NCBI RefSeq assembly: GCF_026013645.1
Contig: NZ_CP110224.1
Coordinates: 868,001 to 932,000, forward strand
Reading direction: 5' to 3'
DNA from: Virgibacillus natechei
GTDB lineage: Bacteria; Bacillota; Bacilli; Bacillales; Amphibacillaceae
Length of the DNA: 64,000 nt
Shown here piece after piece: positions 37,403 to 46,938 of this stretch. The translations under genes were made by a program, and so were the position numbers. The notes below the pieces were generated by a model. That model was not told the origin of the DNA. It made no database searches and worked only from the letters and a program-made list of their open reading frames with translations. Each line of letters starts with the position of its first letter. Within the stretch, counting starts at the first letter, position 1.

Positions 37403-37900
37403 TCAGGGAGTTTCATTTGCTGCATTTGTGTAAACCTTGACTAATATCCATCTAATAATTGCACCGACGCTTAGTCCAATTGGTAAAAACAGTATCGGCA
37501 ACCACATGGGTCCGATCAAAGTACCAAAAATTGTAAATGTAGGTGAAAAAATTAAGCCTACTGTCACAAAATAGGCTGAAAAAACAAGAGGGAGGTAAGC
37601 AAATGGCTTTTTCCCCCCACCTGCATCTTTGTAGGCATCCCATATCGCAAAGAAGTATAAACATGGATAAAACATAAGCCATAAGTAATTTGTCTGTTGA
37701 ACTGCTTCCGCGATTTCTCCATTAAAACTTAACACAATAATCCGGTTAAAATTCCCCATTACATTCACTAAAAATTCCAACCCGATTAATATAAAACCTT
37801 TAAAATACTTATGATTCAATAAGTGTGCAAATCCAGGCAGGGCGATAGTCCATAGAACTGCTTCTAATTTTTTGCTTTTTTTATTTATCTTTTTCTCCAT
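37403..37900 (-). CDS. Small multi-pass membrane protein, unknown function
   Basis: A 165-aa protein with about five membrane helices after a very basic start (MEKKINKKSKKLEAVLW). Segments such as ALPGFAHLLNHKYFKGFILI and YFFAIWDAYKDAGGGKKPFA resemble Bacillus membrane proteins of unknown role. No catalytic motif. GGAGAAACC precedes the ATG. It stands 10 nt after the DUF3231 gene pair on the same strand and may share their transcript. Confidence 0.7.
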   Translation of the reverse strand: MEKKINKKSKKLEAVLWTIALPGFAHLLNHKYFKGFILIGLEFLVNVMGNFNRIIVLSFNGEIAEAVQQTNYLWLMFYPCLYFFAIWDAYKDAGGGKKPFAYLPLVFSAYFVTVGLIFSPTFTIFGTLIGPMWLPILFLPIGLSVGAIIRWILVKVYTNAANETP

Positions 37901-37910
37901 AGGGTTTCTC

Positions 37911-38915
37911 CTATTTCGCTAAATCTTTTCGATCTGCTGCCATAGGCGGTTGTTCCATCCAGCCATGATCGATTGCTATAGTTGCCCCGTCGTCGGCATA
38001 TTTCGCTATTTCGGCTGATAAACGTACATAATGTGCACCTAAGTCATGCCTGGGACTGGACGCCATTCCCACACCATATTGCCCCATACCAGATGCTATT
38101 AAGACTGTAACCAATTCCAACATTAACCTATCCGAAAAAGGAGCAACTGTCGAATCCGTTACCTCGGGTGTCATGAGAATCGCGCTATTCGTCAAATCAT
38201 CGTCATGTAAAATAGAGCTAAATACGTCCGCATGTTTAAAAGCTATATCGCGTCCTCTTTCAAAATACTTTCTTATTTCCTTTGATTGTGCGACTTGACT
38301 AAATCCAGTGATCACTGCATGTCCTAATGCATTTCGTTTGGCATTAAAAATGAGATTGGTAATTTCAACCCCAAGTAAAGGCCTACGCTCAGCAAACCAT
38401 CCCGCTAAGAATTTTTGTTTTTTTACAAAATCAATTTGCTTCGGTCTCGGGATGAGCGGGGCACGAACTAAAATTCCCTTTTCCTTCGCTAATTCTTTTG
38501 CTTGTTTATGCAGGTTTTTTATTATGGTTAAATGTTTCGCGTAAAATTCGATCACATCCTTCCGCTCAGCAGATACCAAGGAAGATGTATATGCTACCAT
38601 GGATACATCTGTCATATTTAAAATGTACTGCAGGTAAAGGTTATCGGAAAAAAGGCGCGGTGCACTTACATTAACATCCTGTTCGGTAAACCCATGTGGG
38701 ACAGGATAATCCTCCTGTTGAAAAAAATCGACTAACTGTTCGACGCGCTGCTTTGTTAGGGTGAGGGTTTCCTCGATAATCATACGTATTTGATCATCGT
38801 TAACATGGGATAAAAAGTAGGTTAAACCACACACCGCCAACGTGTCACTTTGATAAGACGTCCAAAGGGTAGAGATCTCCGCTGCAGTTATTTCGATATG
38901 TTTGTAATCATCCAT
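37911..38915 (-). CDS. DUF3231 protein, second of a tandem pair
   Basis: A 334-aa protein with two DUF3231 repeats (about 1-165 and 175-330), mostly helical with ferritin-like spacing of acidic residues and His. Examples are ITAAEISTLWTSYQSDTLAV and, in the second half, EITNLIFNAKRNALGHAVIT. The DUF3231 family is common in spore-formers and unstudied; a coat or forespore role is a guess. AAAGGAG precedes the ATG. It is 6 nt after its paralogue. Confidence 0.8.
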   Translation of the reverse strand: MDDYKHIEITAAEISTLWTSYQSDTLAVCGLTYFLSHVNDDQIRMIIEETLTLTKQRVEQLVDFFQQEDYPVPHGFTEQDVNVSAPRLFSDNLYLQYILNMTDVSMVAYTSSLVSAERKDVIEFYAKHLTIIKNLHKQAKELAKEKGILVRAPLIPRPKQIDFVKKQKFLAGWFAERRPLLGVEITNLIFNAKRNALGHAVITGFSQVAQSKEIRKYFERGRDIAFKHADVFSSILHDDDLTNSAILMTPEVTDSTVAPFSDRLMLELVTVLIASGMGQYGVGMASSPRHDLGAHYVRLSAEIAKYADDGATIAIDHGWMEQPPMAADRKDLAK

Positions 38916-38921
38916 TTCTAT

Positions 38922-39944
38922 TTACTCCTTTCGGCTGGTCGTTTTGGCTAATTCATCCCTGTCAACCATTCGTGGTGGTTCCTCCAGCCATTCATTTTCA
39001 ATCATAATATTAGCTCCGTCCTCTGAATATAAGGCAATTTCCCCCATTAGACGGGTATAATGGGACGCGATATCTCTTCTAATATTTGTAGAAATACTAA
39101 AACCATAAGCCCCGATCCCTTGTGCAATCATTCCAGTTGTATGAAACATGATCAATTTATCGGAGAAAGGGGAGACCTCCGAGGAATTTGTCACCATGGA
39201 GTCTGACCCCATTGGCACTGAAACGTCACTTCCTTCCAGCGCTTCACTGAATATGTTTACATGTTTTTTGGCAATATCAATTCCTCGCTGCAAGTAGGAT
39301 CTAACTTCCTTTGATTGTGCTATTTGGCTAAAACCCGTTACGGTAGCAACTCCTAATTGATTGCGCTCTATATTGGAGTAGAGGTTCGTAATTTCCGGAG
39401 CGAGCAGCGGTCTGCGTTCGCCAAACCAGCCTGTTAAAAAATTTTGCTTTTTTACGAAGTCCACTTCCTTATGTTTAGGAATAGAAGGGGGGCGGATGTA
39501 TATTCCTTTTGTTAAGGAAACCTGTATGGCTTGGTGATGGAGTTCGTTATAGTCGCGATGTGTAGTAGAATATAACGAATAAATGTCCTCTCGTGTACTG
39601 ACGCTTATTGCCATCGTTGCGGCAGTCATTCCTAGTTCAGCTAACAGTAAAACATTTTGTAACATATATCCATCCGTATATAAACGTGGAGCTTGCGGAT
39701 TCACATCTGCATCGGTAAACCCTTGAGGAACGGGGTGATTTTCATTTTCAAATATGGCTGTCAGAGTGGCTAATTGCTTTTGATGCAGCTTGAGAGCACT
39801 ATTTATGAGTGATCCTATCTCTTCATCCTCGACTTTCTCATTGAAGTAGGTAAGTATACAGTTATAAAGACTTGCGTTCATATAATTCGCCCAAATTTGG
39901 GATAATTCCGAAGCCGTTAAACCTATTTTTTTGTCTGCTTCCAT
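38922..39944 (-). CDS. DUF3231 protein, first of a tandem pair
   Basis: A 340-aa paralogue of the next gene, with the same two-repeat layout: LTASELSQIWANYMNASLYN near the start, FTDADVNPQAPRLYTDGYML, and KKQNFLTGWFGERRPLLAPE in the second half. I chose ATG 39944 on account of AAAGGAGG upstream on the minus strand; an ATG nine codons earlier lies before that site. The pair arose by tandem duplication. Confidence 0.8.
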   Translation of the reverse strand: MEADKKIGLTASELSQIWANYMNASLYNCILTYFNEKVEDEEIGSLINSALKLHQKQLATLTAIFENENHPVPQGFTDADVNPQAPRLYTDGYMLQNVLLLAELGMTAATMAISVSTREDIYSLYSTTHRDYNELHHQAIQVSLTKGIYIRPPSIPKHKEVDFVKKQNFLTGWFGERRPLLAPEITNLYSNIERNQLGVATVTGFSQIAQSKEVRSYLQRGIDIAKKHVNIFSEALEGSDVSVPMGSDSMVTNSSEVSPFSDKLIMFHTTGMIAQGIGAYGFSISTNIRRDIASHYTRLMGEIALYSEDGANIMIENEWLEEPPRMVDRDELAKTTSRKE

Positions 39945-40026
39945 CGTGCGTTTTCCTCCTTTGCCACGCATAGTTATATTTTTATATAGTTTGTCAGGAA
40001 TAAAGAAGTTTATGCACGATTTTAAC

Positions 40027-40550
40027 TAAGGCTGTTTTCTAAAAGAATTGTTGTTTTTAACACAAGATCTATAGAATGCGGCGTAACTACCAGGTTGATT
40101 TCCACTGCGTACAGTCGCTTTCCGCGGGCACGGCTTTAGCCTCCTCGCAGGAAACCGCTGCTGCGGGGTCTTCAGACTCGTGCTATTCCCGCAGGAGTCG
40201 ACTGTACTCCGCTCCAATCAACCTTTATAAGAGTGCATGGCTATATTTGTTATATTTTGATGAAGTTGCAACGCATCTTACCAGCGGAGGAAATGCACGG
40301 AGACTCCTGCGGGAACAGTGGCCAGAGTGAGACCCCGCAGAACGGTCCTAAGGAAGGTCGACTAAAACCGTTCATTGCGAACAACGTCGACATACCCTTT
40401 GCCAGGGCAAGGAGGCTCACGGGTCACCCTAAGGTGCGCGTAGTGTATTTCCGTAGCGGGGTAAAAGTATCATCCTTCATTTCAAGTTGCGTCGTCTTTT
40501 ACATCAACTGCGAAAATTAAAAGCAAGAATACTTACGAAAAGAGCCAAAC
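40027..40550. repeat. MITE-like repeat element, second copy
   Basis: Bounded by AAGGCTGTTTTCTAAAAG (40028-40045) and TACGAAAAGAGCCAA (about 40533-40547), an inverted pair matching the edges of the element in the oligopeptide operon. The centre has CTTTCCGCGGGCACGGC, CCGCAGGAGTC and related GC-rich blocks. It has no credible gene. It fills most of the gap between the DUF3231 genes and the gerA-type operon. Confidence 0.65.
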
Positions 40551-40790
40551 GTAAATGATCCCAATCTGGTTCCTTTAGAATTCCGACTAAATTAATGTAT
40601 CGTCGTTTGAGGGATAGCCAAGCATGAATGGAAACGTCACCAATATCGATGAAAATGGCTTATTTTCATGGTTGTAAATTCCCCACTAAATGAAGTTTTA
40701 CTTGATCCCTTATTCTTCCTTTTGTATAAAAATCTAGAAACAGGGGAAACAAAAGGGGGAGCAGATTATCACGTTACCGAGGGGTATGAT

Positions 40791-42347
40791 ATGAGATTAC
40801 GTTCCGCTTTTAAACGTAGGAAAAATCAACAAACAAAGCCTGAGAAAGAAAACATTTCCATCAAAGTTTCAAAAGAACTCAATCAAAATTTGGATAATCT
40901 TAAACATTTATTAGATGATCCAAGTGACTTGGTTATACGAGAATTCACGATAAAATCCACGAATCACAAATGTGGAATTGCCTATATAGATGGCTTAGTA
41001 GATAAGTATACGATACATAATAGTATCTTGAAGAACCTTCAAGTAAGGGTTGATAATCAGCAATTATCAGAAGAAACGGAAGCACTGTTTGAGGAAATTT
41101 ACAAAGAGGTTATATCCGTTACGGATATCGAAGAAAGTACGGAATTAGATCATATCGCTGAAGCTATACTTTCTGGCAGCACGATATTCTATTTAGATGG
41201 GTTTGATAAAGCCTTAACCATGGAGACGATCGGTTGGGAAGATCGTGCGATTAAAGAACCGGAATCAGAAACCGTTATACGTGGACCGAGAGAAGGTTTT
41301 GTTGAAAATCACAACACCAATATGTCCCTTATCAGGCGAAATATTCGACATCCGAACCTGCGTTTTAAGACCCATCAAATTGGGCGTCGTTCCAAGAAAA
41401 CCCTTGTCGTTTCCTATGTGGAAGGGATCGTTCACCCAGATATTTTAAAGGAAGTAAATCGGCGTATTGAAACCATTGATATTGATTACGCCCCAGATAC
41501 AGGCTATATTGAGCAATGGATTGAAGACAGTTTTCTATCTCCTTTTCCACAAATGTTAAACACGGAGAGGCCTGATAAAGTAGCTTCTTATATTTTAAAA
41601 GGTAAAGTTGCTATCATTTTAGATGGTACGCCATTTGTTTTAACGGTCCCAGCAACATTCGGGGACACACTGTTTGCGGCGGATGATTATTATGAGCGTT
41701 GGCTTATTGGAAGCTTATTACGAATCCTTCGGTATCTGGGTGCGTTTTTTACCGTGTTTCTACCTAGTTTATATATTGCATTGGTTTCGTATCAACAGGG
41801 AATGATTCCATCCGAATTAGCTTTTTCCATTGCTGCGACGAGGGATGGGGTTCCTTTTCCTGCTTTTATTGAAGCGCTCCTAATGGGGATGGTAATGGAG
41901 ATGTTGCGAGAGGCTGGTGCACGATTGCCATCATCCATTGGAGAAACAATTGGAATTGTAGGGGGATTGGTTATCGGAGAAGCTGCCGTTCAGGCTGGTA
42001 TTGTGAGTCCGATCATGGTCATTGTTGTTGCCTTAACTGCCATTTCATCCTTTTCTATACCCGAATACAGTTTTGCCATTTCACTTCGAATGATTCGGTT
42101 CGGAGCCATGTTTGCAGCTGCTGTACTCGGATTATATGGGGTTATTATTGTTTACATTGCCATCAATATTCATATTGTGAATCTAAAAAGCATGGGGGTG
42201 CCGTATACCGCACCTTTTGCTCCGAATTTCCCTAACGACTTTAAAGATCTTGTTATACGCGCACCAATTACCGTTCAAACCAAACGCCCTGAACGCTTGA
42301 AGCCACAAGATCAACATTCCGCAAGTAAAGGAGAACAACGTTCATGA
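40791..42347 (+). CDS. GerAA-type germinant receptor A subunit
   Basis: A 518-aa spore germination protein. The N-terminal cytoplasmic half contains KCGIAYIDGLVDK and VIRGPREGFVENHNTNMSLI, the latter a GerA signature. About five helices follow (about 310-480), with LPSSIGETIGIVGGLVIGEA AV and VVALTAISSFSIPEY. I chose ATG 40791, with GAGGGG 6-9 nt upstream; the frame opens earlier (40668) but without such a site. It overlaps the B subunit gene by 4 nt. GerA receptors sense nutrients in the spore inner membrane. Confidence 0.9.
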   Translation: MRLRSAFKRRKNQQTKPEKENISIKVSKELNQNLDNLKHLLDDPSDLVIREFTIKSTNHKCGIAYIDGLVDKYTIHNSILKNLQVRVDNQQLSEETEALFEEIYKEVISVTDIEESTELDHIAEAILSGSTIFYLDGFDKALTMETIGWEDRAIKEPESETVIRGPREGFVENHNTNMSLIRRNIRHPNLRFKTHQIGRRSKKTLVVSYVEGIVHPDILKEVNRRIETIDIDYAPDTGYIEQWIEDSFLSPFPQMLNTERPDKVASYILKGKVAIILDGTPFVLTVPATFGDTLFAADDYYERWLIGSLLRILRYLGAFFTVFLPSLYIALVSYQQGMIPSELAFSIAATRDGVPFPAFIEALLMGMVMEMLREAGARLPSSIGETIGIVGGLVIGEAAVQAGIVSPIMVIVVALTAISSFSIPEYSFAISLRMIRFGAMFAAAVLGLYGVIIVYIAINIHIVNLKSMGVPYTAPFAPNFPNDFKDLVIRAPITVQTKRPERLKPQDQHSASKGEQRS

Positions 42348-43450
42348 AAAGTTTTGAGTATGGGGATGAGGGGATAAGTGAAAAGGAAATCCTATTTGCA
42401 GTACCTTCCATGGTCATCGGTGTAGGCGTTCTTTCCTTGCCAAAGGCTCTAGCGGAGGCGACGATGTTTTCAGATGGATGGATTTCTTTATTAATAGCAG
42501 GGATCATTTCCGTTATTATGATCTGGTTGATTGCCAGGTTGGCAGCGAATTTTCCAAATCAAACATTTCTTACCTATGCATCCGCTATTATTACGAAACC
42601 AGTGGCACTTGTACTGACAGCGGTTTTTGCTGTTATTTCGTTGAATTTAGCTGCCTATTCTGTTCGTAAAATCGCTGACATTTCCAAACATTATTTATTG
42701 GATCAAACACCACTTGAAGTCATCGCATTGAGTTTCTTCCTTCTTGTCATTTACGGTGTGTCGGGATCCAGAGCAGGGCTACTGCGATTAAATATGCTGT
42801 TCCTGCCGATTATTCTGTTGATTGCTGTTGTTATTTTAGTATTTAATTTGGGATGGTTTGAGTTTGGCAACCTAATACCAATGTTTGAAACAAGCTTTAG
42901 TGAACATGTGGAAGGAATGGGTACAAGTGCAACAGCCTATCTAGGATTTGTGGTTGTATGGTTTTATGTAGCACTCGTCAAACAACCAAAAAAAGCCCCA
43001 AAGATGGCTGCAATTGGGATGAGTATACCTGTTGTCTTGTATCTTCTTTTTTTCATCGTGTGTATTGGCGTATTTGGGCATGCTGTCACGTCGAATTTGC
43101 TTTACCCAACTGTTGAATTAGGAAAGGTAGTGGAAATTCCAGGTGGATTCTTTGAAAGGTTTGACTCTGTATTCTTCGTGATCTGGATTATGGCAATATT
43201 TAACACGACCGCAATGGCTTTGGATATTGCTGTATTGGCAACGAACTCTATTTTCAAAAAAGTGAGGAAGATCAGGTTGATTTTTATTTTAGCGCCAATT
43301 GCTTATGGTATAAGTATGTACCCGCAAACCGTACTCGAGGTGGATGCATTTGGAGAAGTGTTAGGTTATGGTGCTTTCTTCTATACGCTGTTCACGCTCG
43401 TGTTATTGCTTGCCTTCGCTAAAATGAGAGGGGTGAAGGGGGATGAATAA
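42344..43450 (+). CDS. GerAB-type germinant receptor permease subunit
   Basis: A 368-aa protein with ten helices, member of the APC superfamily. Typical opening SEKEILFAVPSMVIGVGVLS and middle VYGVSGSRAGLLRLNMLFLP-like stretch (LVIYGVSGSRAGLLRLNM). It binds the germinant in homologous receptors. Translation is coupled by the ATGA overlap with the A subunit gene. The last codons overlap the C subunit gene by 8 nt. Confidence 0.9.
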   Translation: MKSFEYGDEGISEKEILFAVPSMVIGVGVLSLPKALAEATMFSDGWISLLIAGIISVIMIWLIARLAANFPNQTFLTYASAIITKPVALVLTAVFAVISLNLAAYSVRKIADISKHYLLDQTPLEVIALSFFLLVIYGVSGSRAGLLRLNMLFLPIILLIAVVILVFNLGWFEFGNLIPMFETSFSEHVEGMGTSATAYLGFVVVWFYVALVKQPKKAPKMAAIGMSIPVVLYLLFFIVCIGVFGHAVTSNLLYPTVELGKVVEIPGGFFERFDSVFFVIWIMAIFNTTAMALDIAVLATNSIFKKVRKIRLIFILAPIAYGISMYPQTVLEVDAFGEVLGYGAFFYTLFTLVLLLAFAKMRGVKGDE

Positions 43451-44627
43451 ACGTATTTTCATACTCATCTCTTGCATGATGATGATGATTCTGGCAGGTT
43501 GTTGGGATGAAGGAGCTATTGAAGAACGGGGATTTATAATTGGGACGGCTATTGACATGGTGGGTGAGGGAGAAAGCGATGATTATATTACGGCAACGAA
43601 TCAGATTGCCGTGCCTGCTGCGTTAGGAGGGACAGTAGAAGGGGGCGGTGATCAACAAGCTTACGAAAATATATCCATTAATGGAAGAAGTTTGATTGCT
43701 ATTGGACGGGAGATGGCAACTACAACAAGCCGAACACCTTTTTATGAACATTTAATGGTAGTAGTCGTATCGGAAGAAGTAGCAAGCGAGCCTGGATTAT
43801 TTGCAAGCTTAATGGATTTTTATATTCGTGATCATGAAATGCGCAGGGAGATCAAGGTCTTAATCGCGGAAGAGGAAGCACACGGGATACTTAACGTGGT
43901 TCCAAACCATGCAGACCTTCCTGCTCGGTACATCACTGATATTTTGGAAAATAATGAATTGATAATTGATATATTGGCTCCCATTCGAATGGGGGATATT
44001 CATGATTTTCTACTAAGTGGTAGTAGTTATGCAATACCCAAGGTAAAGTACAGGAGTGATCAGGATATACAGTCTACAGGTTCCAGTGTATTTCATGGTA
44101 TTAGTAATACAATGGTAGGGGTACTTGATGGTGATGAAACAAAAGGATTAAATTTTATAAGGGATGATGTGAATGGGGGAACCATTGAATTTGAAGTAAA
44201 TGACCGATTGATGGCTTATGAAATACAAAATGCGAGCCGTAGCATAACCATACATGCAGAAGACGAGGAAAATATAACCATAAAAATAGATATCGAATCA
44301 GAAGGTACAGTCGCAGAGATGTTTGGAACTGAAGATCTATTAGAAGCTGATTATCTAAAGAAAATTGAGGAGCATGTAGGCAAAAGAATAGAAGAGTTAG
44401 CAATGGATGCCATTGCAAAAGGACAAGGTGAATTAGGGGTCGATATTTTTGGCTTTGATCGTGAGTTAAGACAGAGTCATTATGCGATATGGGAAGCTAT
44501 AGAAGACGACTGGGATCATGGAGAAAACATTTTTCAGGAAAGTAGTATAGACGTGTCAGCAAACGCCATTGTTCGAACAACTGGTGCTACAAACCGGGTA
44601 AAAGATCCAGAAGAAGGTGATCAGTAA
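43443..44627 (+). CDS. GerAC-type germinant receptor lipoprotein
   Basis: A 394-aa lipoprotein of the Ger(x)C family. Signal peptide MNKRIFILISCMMMMILAGC with lipobox Cys20, then WDEGAIEERGFIIGTAIDM, a family signature, and three domains, the last including FGFDRELRQSHYAIW. It sits on the outer face of the spore inner membrane. Third gene of the operon, followed at once by a small membrane protein gene. Confidence 0.9.
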   Translation: MNKRIFILISCMMMMILAGCWDEGAIEERGFIIGTAIDMVGEGESDDYITATNQIAVPAALGGTVEGGGDQQAYENISINGRSLIAIGREMATTTSRTPFYEHLMVVVVSEEVASEPGLFASLMDFYIRDHEMRREIKVLIAEEEAHGILNVVPNHADLPARYITDILENNELIIDILAPIRMGDIHDFLLSGSSYAIPKVKYRSDQDIQSTGSSVFHGISNTMVGVLDGDETKGLNFIRDDVNGGTIEFEVNDRLMAYEIQNASRSITIHAEDEENITIKIDIESEGTVAEMFGTEDLLEADYLKKIEEHVGKRIEELAMDAIAKGQGELGVDIFGFDRELRQSHYAIWEAIEDDWDHGENIFQESSIDVSANAIVRTTGATNRVKDPEEGDQ

Positions 44628-44786
44628 ATGTGGGAAAGTATGCTGGGAAGACTCCCGCAAAATTTGGTCATTGTATGCACGGTACTTACTTTTTTAGTAC
44701 CCTATTCGGTCTATAAGATTAATCAGAAATTGCATAAATATGGAGATCCGCCCTGGAAGAAGGATGATAAGAAGGATGGCAAGTAA
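44628..44786 (+). CDS. Small one-helix protein at the end of the ger operon
   Basis: A 52-aa frame starting one base after the C subunit stop: MWESMLGRLPQNLVIVCTVL, one membrane helix (about 12-30), then a Lys/Asp-rich tail (PPWKKDDKKDGK). Some GerA-type operons carry a small fourth D gene, usually with two helices; this one has one, so it may be a short relative. The position and intact frame support translation. No ribosome binding site besides sequences inside gerC (AGAAGGTG). Confidence 0.6.
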   Translation: MWESMLGRLPQNLVIVCTVLTFLVPYSVYKINQKLHKYGDPPWKKDDKKDGK

Positions 44787-44844
44787 TTGGGTTGCCACGT
44801 GATCCATGATACAATAATGGAAAAATTAGTAAAGAGGTGCAGAA

Positions 44845-46380
44845 ATGGATCTTCACACATATGTAAATCTAGATGCGACAGCGTTAGCAGAACGCGTGAA
44901 AGCAAAAGAAATCACCCCCCGAGAACTGCTGGAGCTTGGCTTTCAGCAATTAGAAAAAATGAATCCATCTTTAAATGCGGTTACACACTCCAGGAAGGAA
45001 AAAGCGTTAGCCGAGGCAGAACGAATAGATGTAGAGGCTAGTCCATTCGCCGGAGTTCCTATTTTATTGAAAAATCTATCGCAACGCTTGACAGATGAAC
45101 CATTGACTTCTGGATCTCCCTTACTAATGTCAACGGTTTCGGCTCATGATTCTCATTTCGTTAAGAAGTTCCGCGAAGCAGGCTTTCAATTTATGGGACA
45201 TACAAACACACCCGAATTTGGGCTAAAAAATATAACCGAGCCTGACCTGCATGGGCCCTCGAGAAATCCGTGGAATACCGATTACTCACCAGGTGGTTCT
45301 AGTGGGGGAGCTGCAGCAGCGGTCGCTTCAGGAATGGTGCCGATAGCAGGAGCAAGTGATGGTGGTGGGTCGATACGAATTCCAGCATCTTTCACGGGGT
45401 TATTTGGCTTAAAGCCTACGCGTGGACGTACACCTGTAGGACCTGGGGCTGGTCGTCAATGGCAAGGTGCATCGATTGATTTTATTCTGAGTAAAAGTGT
45501 TCGAGATAGTGCAGCAATGCTTGATGAGCTTCAAGTTGTCCAGCCAGAAGCAGCATTCCATACACCGCTGTTTCCTGCTAGTTATAAAACAGCTATGAAG
45601 GATTCATTTGAGCGTCCACTCCGCATAGCGTTTAGCACGAAATCACCTGTTGGCACCCCTGTTTCCGAAGATGCGAAAACAGCCGTAAAAAACACAGTGA
45701 GATGGTTGGAACGTGAAGGTCATATCGTTGAGGAAAAAGAAAATGGTGTAGACGGGATCCAATTAATGAAAGATTATTATCTGATGAACAGTGGGGAGAT
45801 TTCTTCCTTGGTGCGAGGGTTAGAAAAAGGTATTGGACGAGCGATTACAGCTGATGACGTGGAAATTGAGACATGGATGCTGAACCAAGCTGGAAAATCT
45901 GTTTCTGCTGCAGAATTTTCAGCAAGCCTGTCTTCATGGGATACGGCAGCAGCACATATGGCTACACTCCATGAAACGTATGATTTTTATATAACACCAG
46001 CAACTGCTTATACAGCACCAAAGGTCGGTGAGTTAACTTATTCCCGACAGGAACAAATGAAACTGCGGGCTCAAATGAATGAATTAGCTAAGCAGGAGCA
46101 GCAAGCACTTGTATATGACTTGTTTTTACCTAGTTTAACGTATACCCCCTTCACTCAGTTGGCAAATTTAACCGGACAACCTGCCATGTCCGTTCCGGTT
46201 CACTTGTCAGACGAGGGGCTCCCGTTAGGTGTACAGGTAATGGCTTCCAAAGGAGAAGAGAACCGATTGTTGCAACTTGCTTACCAGCTGGAGCAGAGTG
46301 AATTATGGATAGATATAAAACAATTAGTAGCTGATCCAGTTCTAGCGAAGCATAATAGTAAGAGGGCAATTCACGAGTAA
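44845..46380 (+). CDS. Amidase-signature family hydrolase
   Basis: A 511-aa amidase. Lys in [13 protein letters not shown] (about residue 75), cis-Ser in [16 protein letters not shown] and nucleophile Ser in [20 protein letters not shown], then LKPTRGRTP. All three catalytic residues and the normal Gly-Gly before Ser are present, unlike the other amidase in this window. Large, non-tRNA members of this type act on linear or cyclic amides. AAAGAGGTG precedes the ATG. It is followed, after a repeat cluster, by an AbgT-type transporter, which might bring in amide-linked substrates; that link is speculative. Confidence 0.87.
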   Translation: MDLHTYVNLDATALAERVKAKEITPRELLELGFQQLEKMNPSLNAVTHSRKEKALAEAERIDVEASPFAGVPILLKNLSQRLTDEPLTSGSPLLMSTVSAHDSHFVKKFREAGFQFMGHTNTPEFGLKNITEPDLHGPSRNPWNTDYSPGGSSGGAAAAVASGMVPIAGASDGGGSIRIPASFTGLFGLKPTRGRTPVGPGAGRQWQGASIDFILSKSVRDSAAMLDELQVVQPEAAFHTPLFPASYKTAMKDSFERPLRIAFSTKSPVGTPVSEDAKTAVKNTVRWLEREGHIVEEKENGVDGIQLMKDYYLMNSGEISSLVRGLEKGIGRAITADDVEIETWMLNQAGKSVSAAEFSASLSSWDTAAAHMATLHETYDFYITPATAYTAPKVGELTYSRQEQMKLRAQMNELAKQEQQALVYDLFLPSLTYTPFTQLANLTGQPAMSVPVHLSDEGLPLGVQVMASKGEENRLLQLAYQLEQSELWIDIKQLVADPVLAKHNSKRAIHE

Positions 46381-46427
46381 TTTTTGATGGTATTTGGGCG
46401 ATAGTATCGTCAGCCTATTGCAAAAAT

Positions 46428-46742
46428 GGCGCTCGAGCAAGCGGGAGGTTGCCTCACTCGAGCGACAGAAGCTTCTACCCGAGCGAGAAGGTTTCTCACT
46501 CGATCGTCAGTGGAAATTTTGAAGGCTGGGACTCGACCTTGGAGAGGTGGCGCTCGATCTGACCATCCTCTCGCTCGACCTTGTACTTCTGGCGCTCGAG
46601 CAAGCGGGAATTTGCCTCACTCGAGCGACAGAAGCATCTACTCGAGCGAGAAGGTTTCACACTCGATCGTCAGTGGAAATTTTGAAGGCTGGGGCTCGAC
46701 CTTGGAGAGGTGGCGCTCGATCTGAAGCGCCTGCACTCGCCC
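46428..46742. repeat. 163-bp tandem repeat, about two copies
   Basis: GGCGCTCGAGCAAGCGGGA starts at 46428 and again at 46591, a period of 163 bp. Long identical stretches include GTCAGTGGAAATTTTGAAGG and CTTGGAGAGGTGGCGCTCGA. Inside the unit CTCGAGCG-like sequences recur. Far richer in GC than its neighbours. Open frames run through it in several phases but lack starts with ribosome binding sites. Lies between the amidase and AbgT genes. Confidence 0.85.
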
Positions 46743-46938
46743 CTCATCAACAAATTAATTAGCAATACCTACCAAGATTCTTCCAAGGCCAAATCATGGG
46801 AAAAATTCCATTATTTTTACTTATCGTTTTTGTATTTAAATTTGTTCAAGTCCCCTATATAATAGTCGTTGCTTGATATAACTTTCCGCATTATTATCAG
46901 AATATTACCGATATAACATCAAGAAAGGAGAATTATAT

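Noticed and set aside
46426..46762. Frames of about 70-100 codons in the 163-bp repeats
   Set aside because: Open in several phases with repeat-derived peptides and no ribosome binding site.
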